From NCBI RefSeq assembly GCF_014132355.1, contig NZ_BLZO01000052.1, positions 1-47,193 of the forward strand: a DNA stretch of 47,193 nucleotides, read 5' to 3'. How positions within the stretch are numbered: position 1 is the first letter of the stretch; the number at the start of each line of letters is the position of its first letter. Shown here piece after piece: positions 19,441 to 27,172 of this stretch. Position numbers and translations under genes: made by a program. This DNA comes from Okeania sp. KiyG1. Its GTDB lineage: Bacteria > Cyanobacteriota > Cyanobacteriia > Cyanobacteriales > Microcoleaceae. Below the pieces are notes generated by a model. The model ran no database searches and was not told where the DNA came from. It was given only the letters and a program-made list of their open reading frames with translations.

Positions 19441-19655
19441 GAGCTTCACAAAATGATGAATTTTCTTTGGTTTGTGAATAATAGCGATGGCAGAGCAAGT
19501 GCGTTAGCTACAGTGAAATTCTCAAGATATTAATAACTAGAATAATTCACTATTAAATAGCTTTCAGCTAACATCTTGGGTAGACATTTCTTTGAAATTG
19601 TATTGTTCTTAGTTTCAGTAGAAGAAATATAAGTTGTTTGGGGAGCATCCCGTCA

Positions 19656-19718
19656 TTTCAGTTATCAGTTATCAGTTATCAGTTATCAGTTATCAGTTAT
19701 CAGTTATCAGTTATCAGT
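19656..19718. repeat. TCAGTTA heptamer array (about 8-9 copies)
   Basis: A perfect 7-bp tandem repeat of the STRR kind known from filamentous cyanobacteria. The same heptamer is at 9400-9434 and 37917-37934. Confidence 0.85.
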
Positions 19719-19760
19719 ACCTCTACCTAAAGTCAGAGACTTGAAATATTGAAATTTATT

Positions 19761-19857
19761 TTCTCTTGGTCGAGGGATGGTGAGGAGACCTCGCCATCCC
19801 TCGACCGCTTTTTTATCCCCTTGAAAGGGGAGGTTTCAGACCTTATTTTTTGGTGAG
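19761..19857 (-). repeat. Family-A element, truncated copy A4
   Basis: Minus-oriented: CTCTTGGTCGAGGGATGG, the inner palindrome GCGAGGTCTCCTCACC (reverse strand), CGACCGC with a T-run, then the CCCCTTGAAAGGGG stem. The AT-rich heptamer arm is missing. Confidence 0.6.
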
Positions 19858-20068
19858 AAAATGCTGAATGCTGAATGCTGAATTGCTAAAAGCTTTTAGT
19901 AGATAATAATTTGTGAGACCGGGATTTTAACTACAGGTACAAGGAAAAAAATCCGAAATTTTTCAATTTTTACTTTTGACTTTGAAAAACTCCTGACTCC
20001 TTTTTAATTTGATAATATACACTTTGCTGTTGTACATTAACTTAATTCAGGAGTCTATAGAAATTACT

Positions 20069-21244
20069 ATGCAGCTTGCCAAAAGGTTAGAACGAATACC
20101 ACCTTATCTATTTGCTGAAATTGACCGTAAACGGAATGAATTAGTTGAAAGAGGAGTTGACATCATCAACTTGGGTGTAGGAGATCCAGACCAACCAACA
20201 CCAAAACATATTATTCAGGCAATGCACGAAGCAATTCAAGACTCTACCAATCATCATTATCCTCCCTACAAAGGTATAAAAGAATATAGACAAGCAGCAG
20301 CAGATTGGATGAAACGTCGGTTTGCCATTGAAGATTTAAACCCAGAAACAGAAGTAATTTCTTCAATAGGTTCAAAAGAGTCAATTCACAATACTTTCCT
20401 AGCTTTTGTAGACCCAGGAGATTATACCATAATTCCTGACCCTGGTTATCCAGTTTATCGCACCTCAACAATTTTTGCGGGGGGTCAACCTTATCCAATG
20501 CACCTCCAGAGTGAAAATTGGTTGCCAAATTTAAAGACTATTCCTCAAGAAGTGGCTCAAAAAGCAAAATTATTGTGGGTTAATTATCCTAATAATCCTA
20601 CTGGTGCCACAGCTACTTTAGATTTTTTTGAGGAATTAGTAAACTTTTGTCGGCATTATGACATATTACTATGTCACGACCATGCTTATTCTGAAATGGC
20701 TTATGATGGTTATAAACCTCCTAGTGTGTTACAAATTCCTGGTGCAAAAGATGTAGCAATTGAATTTCATAGTTTATCTAAGTCTTACAATATGACAGGA
20801 TGGCGGATTGGTTTTGTAGTAGGAAATAGTTTGGGAATTAAGGGATTAAGTCAAGTTAAATCTAATGTAGATTCTGGAGTATTTAAAGCAATTCAAAAAG
20901 CAGCGATCGCTGCTTTTTCTACTACTGAAGAAGAGTTGCAAGGTTTAGTAGTTGTTTATCAAAAGCGAAGAGATATTTTAATTGAAGGTTTACAATCTTT
21001 AGGGTGGCCGATTAAGCCTAATTTAGCAAGTTTATATGTATGGGTTCCGGTTCCCAAAAATTATACATCTCAAGAATTTGTTAATTTATTGTTAGACAAA
21101 TGTGGGATTATTGTGCCTCCTGGAAATGGATATGGTGCTTCTGGAGAAGGGTTTTTTCGTATTGCGTTAACAGTGGAACAACAGCGGATTTATGCAGCAT
21201 TAAAAAGAATGAAAGATGCAGGTATTAGTTATCAATTAAAGTAA
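20069..21244 (+). CDS. dapL: LL-diaminopimelate aminotransferase (class I/II PLP aminotransferase)
   Basis: Converts tetrahydrodipicolinate plus glutamate directly to LL-diaminopimelate, the lysine/peptidoglycan branch used by cyanobacteria and plants. From the ATG at 20069 it has 391 residues. Visible fold-type I landmarks are INLGVGDPDQPTP near the N-terminus, HHYPPYKG, the cofactor-contacting NPTG (about 176-179), Asp204 and Tyr207 in CHDHAYSEM, the Schiff-base Lys238 in HSLSKSYNMTGWRIGF, and the carboxylate-binding Arg in GFFRIAL. The start MQLAKRLERIPPYLFAEID is typical of the DapL subgroup, so I do not use the in-frame TTG at 20009. AGGAG lies rather far upstream (15 bases). A general aspartate-type aminotransferase is the alternative. 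It stands alone between two repeat blocks. Confidence 0.85.
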   Translation: MQLAKRLERIPPYLFAEIDRKRNELVERGVDIINLGVGDPDQPTPKHIIQAMHEAIQDSTNHHYPPYKGIKEYRQAAADWMKRRFAIEDLNPETEVISSIGSKESIHNTFLAFVDPGDYTIIPDPGYPVYRTSTIFAGGQPYPMHLQSENWLPNLKTIPQEVAQKAKLLWVNYPNNPTGATATLDFFEELVNFCRHYDILLCHDHAYSEMAYDGYKPPSVLQIPGAKDVAIEFHSLSKSYNMTGWRIGFVVGNSLGIKGLSQVKSNVDSGVFKAIQKAAIAAFSTTEEELQGLVVVYQKRRDILIEGLQSLGWPIKPNLASLYVWVPVPKNYTSQEFVNLLLDKCGIIVPPGNGYGASGEGFFRIALTVEQQRIYAALKRMKDAGISYQLK

Positions 21245-21290
21245 GAAGGAAGAGGGAAGAGGGAAGAGGGAAGAGGGAAGAGGGAGGAAG
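21245..21290. repeat. AAGAGGG heptamer tract
   Basis: About five tandem AAGAGGG/GAAGAGG units immediately after the dapL stop codon. Related purine-rich tracts recur at about 21650, 22060 and 22360. Confidence 0.75.
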
Positions 21291-21338
21291 GTTATTAAGC
21301 AAGAAAAAACTTAAATTTCCTGTATATATTAACCTTTG

Positions 21339-21575
21339 GGTTTACCGAATAATTAATAATTCAATAATTCAGGTTTAAAGCTGACCCTTTTAAGGGGAAA
21401 AAAGCGGTCGATGGATGGCGTTTGCTATCGCAAAGCTGCGCTAACAGCGGAGCGGCTCTGATAAGAGCGGGTCTAGGAGCTATATCCAATCGACCAAGAG
21501 AAGAAATAATATTTCCTTATATTCAATTCCGTAACGGTTTTAACCAGAGGTAATTATCAATTATCCATTATCAAT
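21339..21575 (+). repeat. Family-A element, copy A5 with a variable insert
   Basis: It has the ACCGAATAATTAATAATTCA arm, the GCGGTCGATGGATGGCG core, then an insert AGCGGAGCGGCTCTGATAAG that is also present in the copy at 38238, then ATCCAATCGACC and the closing AGAGGTAATTATCAATTA arm. The insert replaces part of the central palindrome. Confidence 0.65.
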
Positions 21576-21582
21576 TAATGAA

Positions 21583-22860
21583 ACAAACTATTGCCTTCGG
21601 ACATGATATTAAGGGTTAAAAAGCTGAGTATTTTTAACTAATAAAGGAAAAAGGAAGAGGGAATAAGGAAGAGGGAGGAAGGTTATTAAGCAAGAAAAAA
21701 ACTGAAATTTACTGTAGATATTCACCAAAAAATAAGGTCTGAAGCCTCCCATTTCAAGGGGATAAAAAAAATCAAGTTCAATATTTCAAGCTTCTGAATT
21801 TCCTAGGTCATGCTGCGAAAAAGGTAGAGGTACTGATAACTGATAACTAATAAAGGTCTAAAGCCTCCCATTTCAAGGGGATAAAAAAAATCAAGTTCAA
21901 TATTTCAAGCTTCTGAATTTCCTAGGTCATGCTGCGAAAAAGGTAGAGGTACTGATAACTGATAACTAATAACTGAAATTACCTTTTAGTTTACACAAAC
22001 GATTACCTTCAGACATGATATTAAGGGTGAAAAATCTGAGTATTTTCAACTAATAAAGGAAGAAGGAAGAAGGAAGAGGGAATAAGGAAGAGGGAGGAAG
22101 GTTATTAAGCAAGAAAAAAACTGAAATTTCCTGTAGGTATTCACCAAAAAATAAGGTCTAAAGCCTCCCATTTCAAGGGGATAAAAAAAATCAAGTTCAA
22201 TATTTCAAGCTTCTGAATTTCCTAGGTCATGCTGCGAAAAAGGTAGAGGTACTGATAACTGATAACTAATAACTGAAATTACCTTTTAGTTTACACAAAC
22301 GATTACCTTCAGACATGATATTAAGGGTGAAAAATCTGAGTATTTTCAACTAATAAAGGAAGAAGGAAGAAGGAAGAGGGAATAAGGAAGAGGGAGGAAG
22401 GTTATTAAGCAAGAAAAAAACTGAAATTTCCTGTAGATATTCACCAAAAAATAAGGTCTGAAGCCTCCCATTTCAAGGGGATAAAAAAATCAAGTTCAAT
22501 ATTTCAAGCCTCTTATACCAATTTCATAAAATATTACTACAGTCATGGCACAGGTATGGAGGGAATAGGTATGGAGGGAATAGGGAAAGAAAAACAGAAA
22601 TATTAAAGAGGAAAAAAGGTTGAATTGTTAGAATTTATGGAATTTATATTTTTTATTGTAGGAATAAATTATCAACTAAGATGTAACTACCTTTTTTGAA
22701 TTTGGTATTACTTTCCTAGGTCATGCTGCGAAAAAGGTAGAGGTACTGATAACTGATAACTGATAACTAATAACTGAAATGACCTTTTACTTTACACAAA
22801 CGATTACCTTCAGACATGATATTAAGGGTAAAAAATCTGAGTATTTTTAACTAATAATTG
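21583..22860 (+). repeat. 300-bp non-coding tandem duplication block
   Basis: The segment 21961-22260 is repeated at 22261-22512 with an offset of exactly 300 bases and almost no differences. Upstream is a diverged copy (about 21590-21850) that contains a 119-base internal duplication (21734 against 21853). Each unit has TTCAGACATGATATTAAGGG, a GGAAGAAG/GGAAGAGG purine tract, AAGCCTCCCATTTCAAGGGG, and GGTAGAGGTACTGATAACTG. The last copy is interrupted by an insert at 22513-22710 and then resumes. No gene is present. Confidence 0.85.
22513..22710. mobile_element. ~198-bp insert with TACCAATTT-type inverted ends
   Basis: It interrupts the 300-bp unit between CAAGCCTCT and CTTTCCTAGG, so its borders are known from the uninterrupted copies. 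The ends ATACCAATTTCA and TTGAATTTGGTATT are imperfect inverted repeats. Similar TACCAATT or AATTGGTAT ends occur near 9640, 37460 and 40572. Non-coding. Confidence 0.65.
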
Positions 22861-22882
22861 TGTTTTAACAAAAAATATTTTG

Positions 22883-23061
22883 CCAAATAATTAAGGTTTA
22901 AAGCCTCTCCTTTAAAGGAGAAAAAAGCGGTCTATCTTCGGAGCTTCCCGTAGGGTGGAATGGTGAGGTTTCCTCGCCATATCCAATCGACCAAGAGAAG
23001 AAAAAATTTTCCCTACCGCGTCAATCCTCTTCTTTTCAAGGAGAGGTAATTGTTAATTATT
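22883..23061 (+). repeat. Family-A element, copy A6
   Basis: AATAATTAAGGTTTAAAGCC arm, CTCCTTTAAAGGAG palindrome, GCGGTC, an insert TCGGAGCTTCCCGTAGGG, GAGGTTTCCTCGCC, ATCCAATCGACC, then CAAGGAGAGGTAATTGTTAA. The AATTAGGG-type element at 23062 is inserted at its right AT-rich end. Confidence 0.7.
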
Positions 23062-23289
23062 AATTAGGGTTTGCTGAAAAAGTCTTTTAGTAGGGGTAGG
23101 AGACAGGAGGAACGGGGAATTATAGAGGAGGTAGTCGGAAAAATTGTAAGAGTGATTTTTCTGCCATAATCGTCCCAAAATACTAGCTTTTTGAACTTTT
23201 TGAGCTGAAAAACTGGCACTTTTTTAGACCAAAAAATACTAAAACCAATATCAGTCAATGCTTTGATATTTAATCAGCAAACCCTAATT
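23062..23289 (-). mobile_element. AATTAGGG-type MITE, copy 2
   Basis: The ends are AATTAGGGTTTGCTGA and TCAGCAAACCCTAATT (inverted, perfect over 16). It is read in the opposite direction to copies 1, 3 and 4. The interior carries the shared GCTTTGATATTTAATCAGC end. A 64-codon frame across it is not a gene. Confidence 0.75.
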
Positions 23290-23304
23290 ATTAATTATTA
23301 ATTA

Positions 23305-24720
23305 TTAATTATTAATTATATTCCGCCCATACCAATGGCGAACTACTAACCAAATAATAGAAAGTAATCCGGCAATACTTAAAGTTAATCCACTATAGGG
23401 AACTAATAATGCAAAAATAGGTAAAATTCCGCCTGCAATAGTACAAATAATTGCGGCTAAAGAAGCTTGACGATTTGAGCCTAAACCCCAAACTAAAAAT
23501 AGCAAAATAGGAGAAATTAAACTCCAGACAAATTTTGCATCAATTAAGCGACTAAAGTAAGTCAAAGTCAATAAACAAGCAAAGAAAATTCCGCCTAATA
23601 TTGCCACATCTCGTAAATTCAAAGGTAGGGAAAAATATAAGAGAATTAACCACCATAAAAATAATAATGGAGTTAATATTAATAGACGGGGTAAAATGCC
23701 AGTATTTTTAACTGGGTCTGTGGCGGTAAAAACTCCAAAAGGATTTTTGACAGAAACATTGTCATTAAATATCCAAGTAAATTTACGACCCTGATTTGAT
23801 TCGATAGTTTCAGTGGGAACAATGCCACTAGCAAAGTCTGCTTTGGGAAAATTTGCTAATGCTGTTAATTGAAAGTTTGATAATAGTTGATTATTGGCAT
23901 TATAAATCCAACGAGGTCTGCCTTGAGCTTGATAGTTTACTTTGAAATTGATAGTTTCTCCAGGGGATAAATTAAAGGGAAAATTATAATTTTCAGGGTT
24001 AGTAGGAATTAATCTTTGATTATTTTGTTCAACGCGAAAGTTTTGAAGTAAAGAATAGCCATAAGGAGGACGAATTTCAAAGAAAAAATCCTGGATATCT
24101 TGAAGTTGGTTAGTAACTTGATATTCTGCGGAAAAATCTACAACATAAATGGCTTTAAGATTTTGAACATCTTTGGCTTGATTAATATTTACTTCAATTT
24201 CTGAGGAATTTATTCTGAGATATTTATCCACATTTCTCATACTTTTAATTTCAACCCGTTTATTATCAACCCACTGATAATATGTATATGGTTCTTCTAC
24301 TATATAACGAACTTTTGGAGCAATTTGTTCGAGACGATAGAACTCCGTTCCGTTTGCACGATCGCCTGCTACTCCAGCAGCAATTTTGGCGATTTTTGCT
24401 TGTTCCCAATTATGGTAACGATTACTAAGAGTTGAACAGAGAAAAAATCCTCCTACTAGCAAAATTAAAACTAGAATTAGATGTGCCAACTTTTTAAGTA
24501 AATTGAAATATTGAGATACTAATTCATTAATCAAAATATTTGGTTCTGATTTTTGCGTATGACGGAAAGAAGAATTTAAAATTGCTATTCCTATACCTAA
24601 GAAACCAATGAGAATAATTAATATGAGAGATACTTTGAGAATTTGATTGCCAAATTCAATTAATTCTTGGGGATGAGTAATATCGGGAATATTGGGAATA
24701 CCTTGAGTAGATTGCCACAT
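23305..24720 (-). CDS. Membrane protein of unknown function
   Basis: A 471-residue protein I cannot assign. Two hydrophobic segments lie near the N-terminus (about 30-50, VSLILIILIGFLGIGIAI; about 75-97, KLAHLILVLILLVGGFFLC). A large soluble domain (about 100-345) follows, with beta-rich stretches and no cysteines or obvious catalytic motif (RPPYGYSLLQNFRV, NFPFNLSPGETINF, VKNPFGVFTATDPV). Four or more transmembrane helices occupy about 345-465. The layout of N-terminal helices, one big external domain and a C-terminal helical bundle recalls CreD-like inner membrane proteins, but I see no diagnostic match. It is encoded alone on the minus strand, with repeats on both sides. Confidence 0.75.
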   Translation of the reverse strand: MWQSTQGIPNIPDITHPQELIEFGNQILKVSLILIILIGFLGIGIAILNSSFRHTQKSEPNILINELVSQYFNLLKKLAHLILVLILLVGGFFLCSTLSNRYHNWEQAKIAKIAAGVAGDRANGTEFYRLEQIAPKVRYIVEEPYTYYQWVDNKRVEIKSMRNVDKYLRINSSEIEVNINQAKDVQNLKAIYVVDFSAEYQVTNQLQDIQDFFFEIRPPYGYSLLQNFRVEQNNQRLIPTNPENYNFPFNLSPGETINFKVNYQAQGRPRWIYNANNQLLSNFQLTALANFPKADFASGIVPTETIESNQGRKFTWIFNDNVSVKNPFGVFTATDPVKNTGILPRLLILTPLLFLWWLILLYFSLPLNLRDVAILGGIFFACLLTLTYFSRLIDAKFVWSLISPILLFLVWGLGSNRQASLAAIICTIAGGILPIFALLVPYSGLTLSIAGLLSIIWLVVRHWYGRNIINN

Positions 24721-24735
24721 ATTTTAAAAGTATAT

Positions 24736-25128
24736 TCAACAATTAATAATTAATAATGACCTCTCCTTGAAAAGAAGAGGATTGACGAAAAGGAAATTTT
24801 TTCTCCTCCTTGTCCATTGGATATGGCTAGGAAACCTAGCTATCTCACCCTTCGTTCAACAATTAATAATGAATAATGAATAATGAATAATTACCTCTCC
24901 TTGAAAAGAAGAGGATTGACAAAGAGATGAAAATTTTTCTTCTCTTGGTCGATTGGATATGGCGAGGAGACCTCGCCATCCCATCCTAACGGACTGCTCC
25001 GCAAACGACCGCTTATTATCCCCTTAAAAGGGGAGGCTTTAAACCACAATTTTTCGGTAAGCTGCACTAACGACCGCTTTTTTTTCCTTTATTTAAAGAA
25101 GAGAGTTTAAACCTTAATTATTCGGTAA
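24736..25128 (-). repeat. Family-A element A7, split by another family-A copy
   Basis: Left half to about 24855: AATTAATAATGACCTCTCC, GAGGATTGACG, CATTGGATATGG, CTCACCCTTCG. Right half from 25061: GCTGCACTAACGACCGC, a T-run, AAGAAGAG, TTATTCGGTAAAA. The copies at 30363 and 30870 show these halves joined as CCCTTCGGGAAGCTGCGCTA, so the intervening DNA is an insertion. Confidence 0.75.
24856..25060 (-). repeat. Family-A element A8, nested in A7
   Basis: A complete copy: AATGAATAATGAATAATGAA arm, CCTCTCCTTGAAAAGAAGAGG, GGTCGATTGGATATGGCG, the palindrome GCGAGGAGACCTCGC, ACCGCTTATTATCCCC, and TTTTTCGGTAA at the right end. It sits inside A7, and it carries its own small insert GGACTGCTCCGCAAACGACC. 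Confidence 0.78.
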
Positions 25129-25218
25129 AAACTCAAAAAATAGATAAAAAGTCTGAAGCTTTTACTCCTGTTGTATATTATTTTTCAGAGCTGTTGCGTT
25201 TTTCAACGCTATTTTTTA

Positions 25219-25427
25219 GTAAGCATTCAGCTATTAGCTGTCAGCTATCAGCAACAAGATTCTCTTCTTAAGGACAGTGTTTAAATTAATATAGATTTTA
25301 AGAGCAAGGGAAGCAACTTTTGTAGTAAAACAATTAAATATTGCTTTTATCCTAAACTAAAAGCAATAGCTGAAGTCCGCAGTTCCTCCGGAGGAGACTA
25401 GCTGATGGCTGACTGCTGAATGCTTAC
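25219..25427 (+). mobile_element. GTAAGC-type MITE (IS66-like ends), copy 3, 209 bp
   Basis: GTAAGCATTCAGC and GCTGAATGCTTAC ends, with an exact 8-bp duplication ATTTTTTA (25211-25218 and 25428-25435). Same length as the copy at 7903 and the same core, differing mainly in the palindromic patch before the right end. It lies about 110 bases upstream of the first TPR-glycosyltransferase gene and could affect its promoter. Confidence 0.88.
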
Positions 25428-25538
25428 ATTTTTTACATAACCAAAATAGAACCACTATAATCATAGCTACAAATTGAAAAATTTAATTCCACTACTCTAG
25501 CTAATTTGAATCAAAAATTTTGTAAGTAGGCTCAAATT

Positions 25539-27041
25539 ATGGAAAATCAGACATCAGAAAATCTTTTTAACTCCGCAAAGAAAAATTATCAAAAAGGAAA
25601 TTTAAAATTAGCGACAAAAATCTGCCACAAAATCTTAGAAAGAGAGAGAGAAAATTCGCGATCGCTACATTTATTAGGAGTTATTGCTGGTTTAGAGGGG
25701 CAACCAAAAGAAGCAATTTCTTACCTAACTCAAGCTGTGAAACTAAATCCAAATAATCCCGAAATTCATAGTAATTTGGGTCTGGCACTGAAGGATAACC
25801 AGCAACTTGAAACAGCCATTAAACATTATCAAAAAGCCATTGAACTTAAACCAAATTATGCCGAACCATATAACGGTCTAGGTAACACATTTTTAGAGCT
25901 AGGAAAATTTGAAACAGCCATTAAACATTATCAAAAAGCCATTGAACTTAAACAAAATTATGCCGAACCATATAATGGTTTAGGTAATACATTTTTAGAG
26001 CTAGGAAGACTGGTGAAATCTCAACAATATTATCAACAAGCTCTTAAATTAGACAAAAATCATGCAAATGCTCACTTTGGTTTGGCAGTTATTTTACTTA
26101 AACAGGGAAATTTTATTCAAGGATTTTCTGAATATGAATGGCGCTGGCAAAAGAAAGGTTTTAGAACTCGTAATTTCTCTAAACTTTTGTGGGATGGCTC
26201 AAGTTTTAATGGTAAAACTTTGTTAGTTTATACTGAGCAAGGTTTGGGAGATTCTATTCAATTTATCCGCTATATTTATCTGGTGAAAAAATTAGGAGGG
26301 CGTGTAATAGTTGAACTTAATCAAGCTGGATTGAAATTATTATTTAGCACTATCTCAGGAATTGATAAATTATTTGTTATAGGTGAAAAATTACCAGATT
26401 TTGACCTGCAAATTCCATTGATGAGTCTACCTCGAATTTTGAGAACTACCTTAGAAACTATACCTGCTAAAATTCCTTATTTATCTGTACCAAAATCAAC
26501 TGATTTTTCCATCCCATATGCTCCAGAAAAAAATCTCAAAGTAGGGATATGTTGGCAAACAAGTAGTAATACTAAAACCAGTCAAAAACGTTCTTGCCCA
26601 GTTCAATATTTAGAGGGAATTCTAAGTATAGGTAAAGCTAATTTTTATATTTTACAAAAGGAGGTATTGCCAGCAGATTTAGAATGGTTGAACTCTCAAA
26701 CTAAAATACATAATTTAGGTTCATCTTTTAATGATTTAGCCGATACCTCCGCAGCTATCCAACAACTAGATTTAGTAATTACAATAGATACAGTTATTGC
26801 TCACCTAGCAGGAGCATTAGGAAAACCTGTTTGGGTAATATTAAATTTTGATTCTGATTGGCGATGGATGTTAGATAGAAATGATAGTCCTTGGTATCCC
26901 ACAGCTCGATTATTTAGACAGGCAAAAATAGGAGATTGGAATAGTGTATTTATTGAGGTAAAACAAGCACTAATTCAATTTCAAGAATCTCCAGAAAATC
27001 TTTTAACTCTGCAGTTAAAAATTATCAAAAAGGAAATTTAA
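25539..27041 (+). CDS. TPR protein with GT9-like glycosyltransferase domain (module 1)
   Basis: A 500-residue protein in two parts. Residues about 1-190 are tetratricopeptide repeats (e.g. EAISYLTQAVKLNPNNPEIH, two near-identical units AIKHYQKAIELK.NYAEPY). Residues about 195-490 are a GT-B-like domain resembling glycosyltransferase family 9/heptosyltransferases: TEQGLGDSIQFIRYI at the start, KVGICWQ in the middle, and LDLVITIDTVIAHLAGALGK followed by PVWVILNFDSDWRWMLDRND. Related TPR-GT proteins are often linked to protein or surface glycosylation; the acceptor and sugar are unknown. The last ~15 residues (LLTLQLKIIKKEI) are module 2's N-terminus read out of frame: module 1's own start has AATCTTTTTAAC, this site has AATCTTTTAAC. 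It is therefore probably the broken front end of a longer protein. Confidence 0.85.
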   Translation: MENQTSENLFNSAKKNYQKGNLKLATKICHKILERERENSRSLHLLGVIAGLEGQPKEAISYLTQAVKLNPNNPEIHSNLGLALKDNQQLETAIKHYQKAIELKPNYAEPYNGLGNTFLELGKFETAIKHYQKAIELKQNYAEPYNGLGNTFLELGRLVKSQQYYQQALKLDKNHANAHFGLAVILLKQGNFIQGFSEYEWRWQKKGFRTRNFSKLLWDGSSFNGKTLLVYTEQGLGDSIQFIRYIYLVKKLGGRVIVELNQAGLKLLFSTISGIDKLFVIGEKLPDFDLQIPLMSLPRILRTTLETIPAKIPYLSVPKSTDFSIPYAPEKNLKVGICWQTSSNTKTSQKRSCPVQYLEGILSIGKANFYILQKEVLPADLEWLNSQTKIHNLGSSFNDLADTSAAIQQLDLVITIDTVIAHLAGALGKPVWVILNFDSDWRWMLDRNDSPWYPTARLFRQAKIGDWNSVFIEVKQALIQFQESPENLLTLQLKIIKKEI

Positions 27042-27172
27042 AATTAGCGACAAAAATCTGCCACAAAATCTTAGAAACAGAGGGAGAAAATTCGCGATCG
27101 CTACATTTATTAGGAGTTATTGCTGGTTTAGAGGGGCAAGTAAAAGAAGCAGTTGCCTACCTTTCTCAAGCA

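Larger units (their letters stand above)
17918..19515 (+). repeat. Array of ~310-bp non-coding tandem repeats (four full units and one partial)
   Basis: Units begin GTTGAAYAAAAAGTCATG at 17918, 18231, 18723, 19028 and 19340. Spacing is 313, 492, 305 and 312 bases; the 492-base unit is enlarged by inserts. Each unit contains GGGGCGAGTYRCACRCAATG, a hairpin with a T-run, a GCTTCACAAAATGATGA block and a diverged second copy of it (GCTTCACAGGATGATGA), then TATATATTCAGTGGCGAAATGCT. Copies are over 90% alike by eye. The ORFs that cross the array are short, differ from unit to unit in extent and have no recognisable domain, so I read it as non-coding. The last unit stops near 19500. Confidence 0.85.

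Noticed and set aside
17918-19515. CRISPR array or CRISPR-like locus
   Set aside because: The units are about 310 bp with no short direct repeats separated by unique spacers, and no cas genes are in the window.
23064-23258. 64-codon minus-strand ORF
   Set aside because: It lies wholly inside a MITE (copy 2 of the AATTAGGG family); the other copies do not keep the frame.
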